Part shown: piece after piece, positions 1-5,258 of the stretch
Position numbering within the stretch: position 1 is the first letter of the stretch
How the letters are laid out: each line of letters starts with the position of its first letter
Source: Nitrososphaerota archaeon
Lineage (GTDB): Archaea; Thermoproteota; Nitrososphaeria; Nitrososphaerales; UBA183
Assembly (NCBI GenBank): GCA_029784795.1
Contig: JAFMAW010000024.1
Span: 1-10,768 of the forward strand
Length of the DNA: 10,768 bases
Direction: 5' to 3'
Notes under the pieces: generated by a model
Told to the model about the DNA's origin: nothing
Seen by the model: the letters and a program-made list of their open reading frames with translations, nothing else
The model's database searches: none
Program-made: the position numbers and the translations under genes

Positions 1-291
1 GTCGAACTTGGGGACCATGGACCCGACCATGGACACCCATAGCGAGTGGGAGTCGGCATCGGCTATGGGTATGGCCATCCACCTCGCAGGGTCGACCCCG
101 TTCCCGTCCAGGGCGGCCTTGATCATCGCAATCCTCTCCCCGGCTGTGAACGGGTTGTCCCTTTCATGGCTCCGCTGCGCGGAGCCTACGACCACGTAGA
201 GGTAGTCGACTTCACGAAGGGCATACTTCACAGCTTCGAGGTGGCCGAGATGGAACGGCTGGAACCGCCCAACGAGCAGACCGACCCGCAT
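1..291 (-). CDS. nadM: Nicotinamide-nucleotide adenylyltransferase, archaeal type, C-terminal part missing
   Basis: Makes NAD+ from NMN and ATP in the cytosol, in NAD biosynthesis and salvage. Reading the minus strand from the ATG at 291 gives 97 residues that run off the window edge. The N-terminus MRVGLLVGRFQPFHLGHL carries the nucleotidyltransferase G-R-F-x-P-F-H-x-G-H signature (residues 8-17), whose HxGH histidines bind ATP phosphates. VVGSAQ and the stretch around NPFTAGERIAMI also match archaeal NadM. Family members are about 170-190 residues, so roughly the second half, including the ISSTxIR-type motif, lies outside the window. The gene is divergent from rtcA. A TATA-like element at 323-330, read on the minus strand, would start transcription about 9 nt before the ATG. 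The family call is firm. RibL-like or bacterial NadR-like relatives are less likely because of the close match at the N-terminus. Confidence 0.93.
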   Translation of the reverse strand, partial: MRVGLLVGRFQPFHLGHLEAVKYALREVDYLYVVVGSAQRSHERDNPFTAGERIAMIKAALDGNGVDPARWMAIPIADADSHSLWVSMVGSMVPKFD

Positions 292-375
292 CCGTCTTCG
301 TTCGGCCCGGCCTGGCAGGCTGTATATAAGAAGACCAGCACCACAGATTAACCGGCCCCGGCCGGACGCTGCGCC
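292..375. promoter_or_regulatory. Divergent promoter region between nadM and rtcA
   Basis: The 84-nt spacer between two divergent starts holds a clear TATA-like box, TATATAAG at 323-330 (CTTATATA on the minus strand). With the usual archaeal spacing of about 26 nt, minus-strand transcription would begin near 300, giving nadM a leader of about 9 nt. Used in the plus direction, it would begin near 352 and leave rtcA about 24 nt of leader with no Shine-Dalgarno sequence. A weaker ATTAA at 347-351 would instead place the rtcA start point right at its GTG. The box core is self-complementary, so one element could serve both genes. Start points are inferred from spacing only. Confidence 0.6.
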
Positions 376-1413
376 GTGGAATACCTCGAGGTGGACGGCT
401 CGCAGGGGGAGGGAGGGGGGCAGATCCTCCGCACTGCGGTGGCGTTCTCAGCGATCAAACGGACTCCTGTCCGGGTCGTAAAAATCAGGGCGGGGAGGGA
501 TGTCCCGGGGCTCAAGAGGCAGCACCTCTCGGCGCTCAAGGTGCTCGCCGAGGTCTTCGGAGGGGACCTGAGGGGGGCGGCCGAGGGTTCCCAGGATGTG
601 GCTTTCGTCCCCGGGGCTCCCCGGGTCGACGCCGTGTCGGCAGACATGGGCACCGCCGCCAGCATAACCCTGGTCCTCCAGGCCGTCGCCCCCGCCGTCG
701 CCCTGAGCGGGTCACGGCTGAGGCTGCGGCTTGTCGGGGGGACAGACGTCCCCTGGAGCCCCACCTTCGACTACTTCAGCCGGGTGGCGGCGGCCGGGTA
801 CAGGGCCCTCGGGATAGGGCTCGAGGTCGAAGCCTCCAGGCGCGGATATTATCCGCGGGGCGGGGGGGTCGTCACCGCCTCCATCGACCCCTGCGGCGTC
901 GTGAGGCCCATCGACCTTGCTACCAGGCGGCCGGTGACGTCGGTCACGGTGGCGAGCCGCTGCGGCGGCCTCCCAAGGTCGGTCGCGCAGCGCCAGGCTG
1001 ACTCGGCGGCAGAGATCCTGCGAAGGGCGGGCCTCGGCGCGAAGTCCGAGGTGAATGCCGGGGAGTCAGACTCTCCCGGCACGTCGTTGTTGGTCTCACA
1101 CGTCACCGGCGACGCGCTACTGGGCTCCGACGCCATCGGAGCAAAAGGGAAGCCCGCCGAGGAGGTGGGGAGAGAGGCAGCGGAGGGGTTCCTGGCGGCC
1201 GAACGCACCGGCGGGTGCATAGACGCAAACCTGGCGGACATGCTGCTGCCGCTGCTCTCCATGGCGAAGGGAGGGTCACGGGTGAAGATCCCGGCGATGA
1301 CCTCGCACCTCGAGTCGGGGCTCAAGCTCGCCGAGCTATTCACCGGGTGCGGTTGGAAGGCCGAGCCTTCAGGGGACGGGCTCCTCGTCATCGTGACTCC
1401 CGAGGGGCCCTGA
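376..1413 (+). CDS. rtcA: RNA 3'-terminal phosphate cyclase
   Basis: Converts RNA 3'-phosphate ends to 2',3'-cyclic phosphates using ATP, through an enzyme-AMP intermediate, in RNA end repair and processing. The 345-residue product has the usual family length. Residues 7-21 (DGSQGEGGGQILRTA) are the N-terminal family signature. Residues 156-164 (RGYYPRGGG) match the classic RTC pattern. His311, in TSHLESG near the C-terminus, lines up with the histidine that becomes adenylylated in E. coli RtcA. The GTG start at 376 is chosen because MEYLEVDGSQ is the normal family N-terminus and no in-frame start nearby fits better. The gene is followed after 60 nt by the proteasome beta gene on the same strand. 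The eukaryotic paralogue Rcl1 lacks the catalytic histidine, and its presence here supports an active cyclase. Confidence in the family is high; the native RNA substrate is unknown. Confidence 0.94.
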   Translation: MEYLEVDGSQGEGGGQILRTAVAFSAIKRTPVRVVKIRAGRDVPGLKRQHLSALKVLAEVFGGDLRGAAEGSQDVAFVPGAPRVDAVSADMGTAASITLVLQAVAPAVALSGSRLRLRLVGGTDVPWSPTFDYFSRVAAAGYRALGIGLEVEASRRGYYPRGGGVVTASIDPCGVVRPIDLATRRPVTSVTVASRCGGLPRSVAQRQADSAAEILRRAGLGAKSEVNAGESDSPGTSLLVSHVTGDALLGSDAIGAKGKPAEEVGREAAEGFLAAERTGGCIDANLADMLLPLLSMAKGGSRVKIPAMTSHLESGLKLAELFTGCGWKAEPSGDGLLVIVTPEGP

Positions 1414-1473
1414 AGTCGCGCCAAAAGGCACAATGTCTAAAAGGACGGGCACAAGCGCCCCGCCAGATTCTCG
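1414..1473 (+). promoter_or_regulatory. Spacer before proteasome beta gene with possible weak promoter
   Basis: The 60 nt between rtcA and the proteasome gene contain the A/T-richest patch nearby, TCTAAAAGG around 1436-1444. Its centre is about 34 nt before the ATG at 1474. That would fit an archaeal TATA element with a leader of about 8 nt, so the proteasome gene may have its own promoter besides read-through from rtcA. No Shine-Dalgarno sequence is visible before the ATG. The match to a TATA consensus is weak. Confidence 0.3.
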
Positions 1474-2073
1474 ATGTCTTACGAGCAGTTCATGCCAGGG
1501 GCGACGGCGGTCGGCATCGCCTACAAGGACGGGGTGATCTTGGGCGCGGAGCGGCGGATAACCCTCGGGAACTTCGTAAGGAGCAAGTCTGGGAAGAAGG
1601 TCTTCAAGGTGACGGACAGCGTCGGCGCGGTTTGCGCCGGGATGGTGGCTGACATGCAGAACCTCGTGAAGGAGGTGTCGGTCTACTCCAAGCTGAAGGA
1701 GCTCGAGTCGAGGAGGGCAATGAAGCCAAACTCAGTTGCGAAGCTGATGTCGACCCTGATGTTCCAGAACAGGTACGCTCCCCTGCTGACGCAGGTAATC
1801 CTGGGGGGGCTCGGTGACAGGCCCGTGGTCTACGTCCTCGACCCTCTGGGGAGCGTGATCTCGGACCAGTACGCGACGGTAGGGACTGGGGAGGAGACCG
1901 CCATCGGGGTGGTAGAAGCGGGGTACGACCCCAACATGACGCAGAAGGGAGCTCGGGACCTGGCGGTGTCTGCCATCAGGGCGGCCGTGGCCAGGGACGC
2001 GATGAGCGGCAACGGGATCGACATCCTGACGATCGACAAGTCAGGGATCAAGGAAGAAGGCCTAGATCTCTAA
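1474..2073 (+). CDS. psmB: 20S proteasome beta subunit, form lacking the catalytic Thr1
   Basis: A 199-residue Ntn-hydrolase-fold subunit of the archaeal 20S proteasome core, which degrades unfolded or tagged proteins in the cytosol. Active beta subunits self-cleave at a Gly-Thr bond in a GTTTVGI-type motif, and the exposed Thr1 is the nucleophile. Here the motif reads PGATAVGI (residues 8-15), so Ala10 sits at the Thr1 position. The other landmarks remain: Glu26 and Lys42 line up with Glu17 and Lys33 of Thermoplasma, and the RDAMSGNGIDI stretch fits the core. The same PATAIGI-type N-terminus occurs in the second beta subunit of Sulfolobus. This is therefore probably the structural partner of an active beta subunit encoded elsewhere. 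An in-frame TAA at 1438-1440 limits the start, and ATG 1474 is the only good choice. The 14-nt gap to the next gene suggests co-transcription. An unusual catalytic use of Thr11 cannot be ruled out. Confidence 0.92.
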   Translation: MSYEQFMPGATAVGIAYKDGVILGAERRITLGNFVRSKSGKKVFKVTDSVGAVCAGMVADMQNLVKEVSVYSKLKELESRRAMKPNSVAKLMSTLMFQNRYAPLLTQVILGGLGDRPVVYVLDPLGSVISDQYATVGTGEETAIGVVEAGYDPNMTQKGARDLAVSAIRAAVARDAMSGNGIDILTIDKSGIKEEGLDL

Positions 2074-2087
2074 GGGGCGAAGTCTCC

Positions 2088-2741
2088 TTGTGGACATACG
2101 AGGGCGTCAAGGTGCGCTGGCTTGGGCACGACTGCTTCGTCCTTTCGGGCTCGAAGACGGTGATGATAGACCCGTTCAAGGCGAAGGGAGATCACAAGGC
2201 TGACCTCCTCCTGATCACCCACGAGCACTTCGACCACCTGAGCGACGAGGACATCACGCGGTTCAGCAGCGACGCCACGACCATCGTCGCCCCGGAGATT
2301 TGCGAGGAGCCCCTGAAGAAGCACAGGCAAGAGAAGAAGTTCGTTCGGCCCGGGTCGCGCATCGAGGTGAAGGGCGTGAAGATAGAGGCCATCCCGGCGT
2401 ACAACCTCAACAAGTTCAGGGAGCCGGGGAAGGTCTTCCACCCCAAGGAGGACGGACGGGTCGGGTACATCGTCGAGCTCGACGGGGTGAGGTTCTACCA
2501 CGCGGGCGACAGCGACGCCACCCCGGAGATGAAGTCGGTGGACGTCGACGTCGCTTTCCTCCCCGTCTCTGGCACCTACGTCATGACCGCAGAGGAGGCA
2601 GCGGAGGCGGCGAGGGAGATGAAGGCAAAGGTCGCGGTTCCAATGCACTTCCAATCAATCGTGGGGACCAGGGCGGACGCCGAGAGGTTCAAGGGGCTCC
2701 TCGGTGCCTCGAAGACAGTGGAGATACTCGAACAGGAGTAG
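2088..2741 (+). CDS. UPF0173-type metal-dependent hydrolase, metallo-beta-lactamase fold
   Basis: A 217-residue cytosolic hydrolase of the MBL-fold superfamily, close to the UPF0173/YtkL group; its substrate is unknown. The metal site is visible in order: HEHFDH at 45-50 (His45, His47, Asp49, His50), AGDSD with Asp141, and His187 in PMHFQS. WLGHDCF at 11-17 and AIPAYN at 101-106 are further family landmarks. The TTG start at 2088 keeps an N-terminal strand (YEGVKVRWLGH) that archaeal relatives share. GTG at 2112 would give a shorter form and is the alternative. A purine-rich GGGGCGAAG at 2075-2083 may help initiation. The gene lies 14 nt after the proteasome gene and probably shares its transcript. 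Its stop is only 1 bp from the end of the convergent small gene, leaving no room for a terminator between them. Confidence 0.88.
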   Translation: MWTYEGVKVRWLGHDCFVLSGSKTVMIDPFKAKGDHKADLLLITHEHFDHLSDEDITRFSSDATTIVAPEICEEPLKKHRQEKKFVRPGSRIEVKGVKIEAIPAYNLNKFREPGKVFHPKEDGRVGYIVELDGVRFYHAGDSDATPEMKSVDVDVAFLPVSGTYVMTAEEAAEAAREMKAKVAVPMHFQSIVGTRADAERFKGLLGASKTVEILEQE

Positions 2742-2742
2742 G

Positions 2743-2889
2743 CTACTCGGGAACGCTCACTGAGCTGATCTTTCCGTTCTCGAGCTTTACGAAGAGGTAC
2801 CTGTTGTCCGCGAAGACGAGAGTCAGCTCGTTCTCCTTCTCCTCCACGGTCAGCAGGGCCTTCCCCACGATGCCGTCGAACTTTGCCAT
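2743..2889 (-). CDS. Small unrecognised protein, 48 residues
   Basis: I do not recognise this protein. It reads ATG (2889) to TAG (2743) with normal G/C-ending codons. The product begins MAKFDGIVGKALLTVEEKEN and ends ISSVSVPE. It alternates hydrophobic and charged residues (ALLTVEE, ELTLVFADN, RYLFVKLENGKI), which suggests a small antiparallel beta-sheet protein. It has no cysteines, signal peptide or membrane segment. Three observations favour a real gene: a TATA-like AAATATGAA on the minus strand at 2914-2922 fits a leaderless start at the ATG, the stop falls exactly at the end of the convergent hydrolase gene, and the amino-acid pattern is protein-like. It is the last of three minus-strand genes after the methyltransferase and the ribbon-helix-helix protein. 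Function is unknown. Confidence 0.68.
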   Translation of the reverse strand: MAKFDGIVGKALLTVEEKENELTLVFADNRYLFVKLENGKISSVSVPE

Positions 2890-2911
2890 TGGTGGGTCGA
2901 GGGGCTCCGTG

Positions 2912-2924
2912 GATTCATATTTCT
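2912..2924 (-). promoter_or_regulatory. TATA-like element for the 48-residue gene
   Basis: Read on the minus strand, this A/T patch (AGAAATATGAATC) sits in otherwise G/C-rich DNA with its centre about 29 nt before the ATG at 2889. Archaeal start points usually lie about 26 nt from the TATA centre, so the transcript would be almost leaderless. No Shine-Dalgarno sequence is present, which agrees. Confidence 0.5.
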
Positions 2925-2938
2925 ATGTTGCCGGCTCT

Positions 2939-3115
2939 TCACTCCGAGTACTTCGCCAAGTCTTCCGCCCCTTGTAAGGCCGCCCCCACGGGGGAGCCAG
3001 TCGACTCTCTGATCAGCTCTCTTACCACCTGGTCGACGCTCCCGACCCTCCTCTTGGTCTTCAGCTGCATCAACGCCCGGTGGGTGTCGTCGTGGACCTT
3101 GACGCTCTTCCCCAT
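2939..3115 (-). CDS. Ribbon-helix-helix protein, antitoxin-like, without an adjacent toxin
   Basis: A 58-residue protein from ATG 3115. Residues 3-36 (KSVKVHDDTHRALMQLKTKR, then RVGSVDQVVRELIR) have the layout of an Arc/MetJ ribbon-helix-helix domain: a short N-terminal strand (SVKVHDD), helix 1 (THRALMQLKTK) and helix 2 (SVDQVVRELIR). Such domains dimerise and bind DNA through the paired strands. Many small archaeal ones are VapB-type antitoxins. The tail (residues 40-58, ending DLAKYSE) could be a toxin-contacting extension. No PIN-domain or other toxin is next to it: the upstream gene is a methyltransferase and the downstream gene is a 48-residue protein of unknown role. It could therefore be an autonomous regulator or an orphan antitoxin. 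The ATG is preferred over longer in-frame extensions because a TATA-like ATTAATAG lies about 30 nt before it. Confidence 0.75.
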   Translation of the reverse strand: MGKSVKVHDDTHRALMQLKTKRRVGSVDQVVRELIRESTGSPVGAALQGAEDLAKYSE

Positions 3116-3138
3116 CGGTGTTGTCGCCTGCGTTGGCG

Positions 3139-3150
3139 CTATTAATGTTG
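3139..3150 (-). promoter_or_regulatory. TATA-like element for the ribbon-helix-helix gene
   Basis: On the minus strand, CATTAATAGC overlaps the stop codon of the methyltransferase gene (3142-3144). Its centre is about 30 nt before the ATG at 3115. The spacing fits a leaderless archaeal transcript, so this gene may be expressed independently of the methyltransferase. The prediction rests on spacing and composition only. Confidence 0.4.
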
Positions 3151-3939
3151 GGAGGGGCTCTCTTCCAGCTTCTCGGCCACGAGGTAGAAGCGCGCGGTGG
3201 TGACCTCGAAGGAGCCCTCCGATTGTATCTCCGCGTCTGCCTCCCTCAGGCTCCTCTCCACCGTCGCGAGGTCGGCCTCCTCGAACTCCAGCGGGCCGGC
3301 GGCCTTCAGGTAGTATGCCAGGGCCCCCACGTCCAGAAATCTCGAGCTCACCTTCTCCTCGCAGCTCTCTGTCACCCTCAGGCCAGCTTCTCTGACCTGG
3401 GTCAGGGCCTCTGCGAGGTCCCAACGCCTCCCCTCCGCTTCTGGCTCGCCCAGCAGCAGAGCCAGCTCCTGGTCGTTGTCCGGGCCCACCTGCTGGGTGA
3501 TGAAGGTCCCGCCGGGGCGGAGGACCCTCGCCGCCTCCGCGGCAACGAATGCTTCATGCCGATCGCTAATCAGGTCGAATGCCCCATCGCGGAAGGGGAG
3601 CGCCCCGCGCGGCTCCCCCGGGGCTGTGTTGTCGTCGCAGAAGGAGAACACGACGTCCGCTCCGAGGGGAGAAAGCTTCCTTAGCGCCACCTGCAGGTTC
3701 GGCCGGAAGCCTTCGGTCGCCACCGACCGAGGGGGGAGCGGGGCCAGCGCGGACACGATTTCGCCGCCTCCGGTCCCCAGGTCAAGGTAGGCCCCCGAGC
3801 CCGCCATCTTCGTCCTGAGCAGCTTGGGGTAGTCCCACGACGTCCTCCCTTCGACGTACCTGCCGTCGAGGAACCTGAAGTCCCAGCCCTGGAACGGCCG
3901 GGCCCAGGCTTCCGCCACCAACCGCTCGAATGTGTCCAT
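3142..3939 (-). CDS. Class I SAM-dependent methyltransferase
   Basis: A 265-residue soluble protein with a Rossmann-type methyltransferase domain. Motif I is YLDLGTGGGE at residues 51-60, which binds S-adenosylmethionine. Glu76 in ATEGF lies at the end of strand 2, where an acidic residue usually holds the ribose. FDLISDRHEAF (121-131) and LRPGGTFITQQVG (140-152) are the strand 4 and post-motif III regions. The N-terminal 50 residues, rich in Trp and Phe (AWARPFQGWDFRFLDGR), probably form the substrate lid. The substrate cannot be told; small-molecule methyltransferases of the Methyltransf_11/25 group look most similar. ATG 3939 gives a natural N-terminus. The gene heads a minus-strand run with two small genes and is divergent from the CoA-transferase-fold gene. 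No convincing promoter is visible for it. A CAATAA patch near 3960 is only about 22 nt away. Confidence 0.85.
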   Translation of the reverse strand: MDTFERLVAEAWARPFQGWDFRFLDGRYVEGRTSWDYPKLLRTKMAGSGAYLDLGTGGGEIVSALAPLPPRSVATEGFRPNLQVALRKLSPLGADVVFSFCDDNTAPGEPRGALPFRDGAFDLISDRHEAFVAAEAARVLRPGGTFITQQVGPDNDQELALLLGEPEAEGRRWDLAEALTQVREAGLRVTESCEEKVSSRFLDVGALAYYLKAAGPLEFEEADLATVERSLREADAEIQSEGSFEVTTARFYLVAEKLEESPSQH

Positions 3940-3992
3940 GGCAAAGCTCCATCGATTGTTATTGACTCAGTATCGTCGCGAGTTCATCATCT

Positions 3993-4013
3993 GCCCGGGA
4001 GCTTACTCCGGGC
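3993..4013. other. G/C-rich hairpin
   Basis: GCCCGGGAG and CTCCGGGC pair around a four-base loop (CTTA), with one bulged G. It sits in the divergent spacer about 54 nt from the methyltransferase ATG and 91 nt from the racemase-like gene's TTG. It has no T-run after it, so it is not a typical terminator. It could be a regulator site or structure in an undetected small RNA, but nothing else supports either. Confidence 0.35.
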
Positions 4014-4071
4014 TATGACTGGGACGGCGTTCACCTCATCGTCGGGGGATGGGCGCCGACCTGGAATTTAG

Positions 4072-4081
4072 CCTTTATTTG
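4072..4081 (+). promoter_or_regulatory. TATA-like element for the racemase-like gene
   Basis: CCTTTATTTG, preceded by a second A/T patch (GAATTTA, 4064-4070), is centred about 27 nt before the TTG at 4104. It therefore predicts a leaderless transcript beginning at that codon. This geometry is one reason for accepting TTG as the start. Confidence 0.55.
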
Positions 4082-4103
4082 AGCAGCCCCAGCCGGGATA
4101 CCG

Positions 4104-5246
4104 TTGGGCTTCCTCGACGGCGTGAGGGTGGTCGACGCCACCCGGCTCCTCCCCGGAGGGTTCTGCACCATGATACTTTCAGACATGGGCGCCGAGGTGA
4201 TCAAGGTCGAGCAGCCGGGCCTGGGGGACTACATGCGCGCCACCCCTCCCACGAAGGACGGGAGGAGCCCGGTGCACGCCACAGTCAACAGGAACAAGAA
4301 GAGTATCGGGATCGACCTGAAGTCGGCCGAGGGGAAGGCTGTGATGCGCCGGCTCCTCCGCACCGCCGACGTCTTCGTGGAGGGCTTCAGGCCCGGCGCC
4401 ATGACCCGGCTCGGGCTCTCCTTCCCTCAGGTGAAGAGGGTGAGCCCCAAGATCGTCTACTGCTCGATATCGACCTACGGCCAGGATATCAGGCTCAGCT
4501 CCATGCCTGGGCATGACATAAACTTCCAGGCGATGGCTGGGACCCTCGCATACTCGACCAGGGCGGAGGTCCCCCTCCTCCAGCTTGGCGACCTGGCGTC
4601 TGGGATGTATGCGGCCCTGGGGATCCTTGGGGCCCTCGCCGGCCGAAGGAGGCCGGTCTTCGTAGACGTGCCCATAGTGGGCTCACTGATCTCTTGGATG
4701 GTGCTCCCCGCCTCCGTCTACCTGGCGACGGGCCGCGCGCCCACCGAGGGGAACAGCCTCATCTTCGGCTCAACTCCATACTACAACCTGTACCGGACCT
4801 CCGACGGCAGGTACATGGCCGTCGCCGCCATAGAGCCGGCCTTCTGGCGCAACCTGGTGGCATCGCTCGGGGTCCCGGAGCTCGAGCAGATGAGGTTCGG
4901 CACCGAGGAGGAGAGGGGCCGCGTCGCCTCCGAGCTGGGGCGGATCTTCGCCACCAGGACGAGGGACGAGTGGGCGAAGCTGCTCATGGACAGGGACACC
5001 TGCGCGACGCCCGTCCTGACCGTCGAAGAGGCTCTCGCCAGCGACTGGGCCAAGAGCCTCGGGATGCTGGCGGGGACAGGGCGCGACGACGTCCTCAACG
5101 GCCCGGTCAGGACCGTCCCCGCCATGAGGACGAAACCGTTCACGGCGGCCCCAGACTTGGGTGGAGACACCGACTCCATCATGAAGTCGCTCGGCTACTC
5201 CCGCGCGGTCACGCAGCGGCTGAAGTCGAAGGGCGCCGTCCAGTAG
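4104..5246 (+). CDS. Family III CoA-transferase fold protein, alpha-methylacyl-CoA racemase-like
   Basis: A 380-residue CaiB/BaiF-fold protein. Members either move CoA between acids or, in the alpha-methylacyl-CoA racemase (AMACR/MCR) branch, invert the 2-methyl centre of branched acyl-CoAs so that beta-oxidation can proceed. The N-terminal L-x-G-V-R-V-V-D-A stretch and the GADV/GAEVIKVE region are family-typical. His137 in PGHDINF, Asp163 in LQLGDLASG and Glu244 in AAIEPAFW line up with the His126/Asp156/Glu241 triad of M. tuberculosis MCR, as do YYNLYRTSDGRYMAV and DTCATPVL. Asp163 also matches the single catalytic Asp of the CoA-transferases, so a transferase remains possible. It is convergent with a thiolase (3 bp between stops) and beside beta-oxidation genes, which suits acyl-CoA chemistry. 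The TTG start fits the LDGVRVVDATRL N-terminus and the TATA spacing. Fold certain; racemase activity inferred. Confidence 0.85.
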   Translation: MGFLDGVRVVDATRLLPGGFCTMILSDMGAEVIKVEQPGLGDYMRATPPTKDGRSPVHATVNRNKKSIGIDLKSAEGKAVMRRLLRTADVFVEGFRPGAMTRLGLSFPQVKRVSPKIVYCSISTYGQDIRLSSMPGHDINFQAMAGTLAYSTRAEVPLLQLGDLASGMYAALGILGALAGRRRPVFVDVPIVGSLISWMVLPASVYLATGRAPTEGNSLIFGSTPYYNLYRTSDGRYMAVAAIEPAFWRNLVASLGVPELEQMRFGTEEERGRVASELGRIFATRTRDEWAKLLMDRDTCATPVLTVEEALASDWAKSLGMLAGTGRDDVLNGPVRTVPAMRTKPFTAAPDLGGDTDSIMKSLGYSRAVTQRLKSKGAVQ

Positions 5247-5258
5247 GGCCTAGGCCCT
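5245..5258. other. 14-bp perfect palindrome spanning two convergent stop codons
   Basis: AGGGCCTAGGCCCT is its own reverse complement. It includes part of the TAG of the racemase-like gene (5244-5246) and all of the TAG of the thiolase (5250-5252, minus strand). It has no loop, so it cannot form a good hairpin. The symmetry may simply reflect two TAG stops facing each other in G/C-rich DNA. Confidence 0.5.

Larger units (their letters stand above)
3940..4103. other. Divergent intergenic stretch with hairpin and promoter
   Basis: The 164 nt between the methyltransferase and the racemase-like gene carry no convincing gene. The longest plus-strand reading from an ATG here (4015-4071) is 18 residues and has no support. 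Two things stand out: a G/C-rich hairpin at 3993-4013 and an A/T-rich promoter patch at 4065-4080. I see no tRNA fold and no repeat unit. Confidence 0.6.

Noticed and set aside
3940..4103. Possible tRNA or small RNA gene in the spacer
   Set aside because: No cloverleaf, no T-loop GTTC-type box with matching acceptor stem could be found. Only one isolated hairpin is present.
4049..4516. Plus-strand open frame of 155 codons overlapping the start of the racemase-like gene
   Set aside because: Different frame from the clear CaiB-fold protein, Arg/His/Pro-rich shadow translation.
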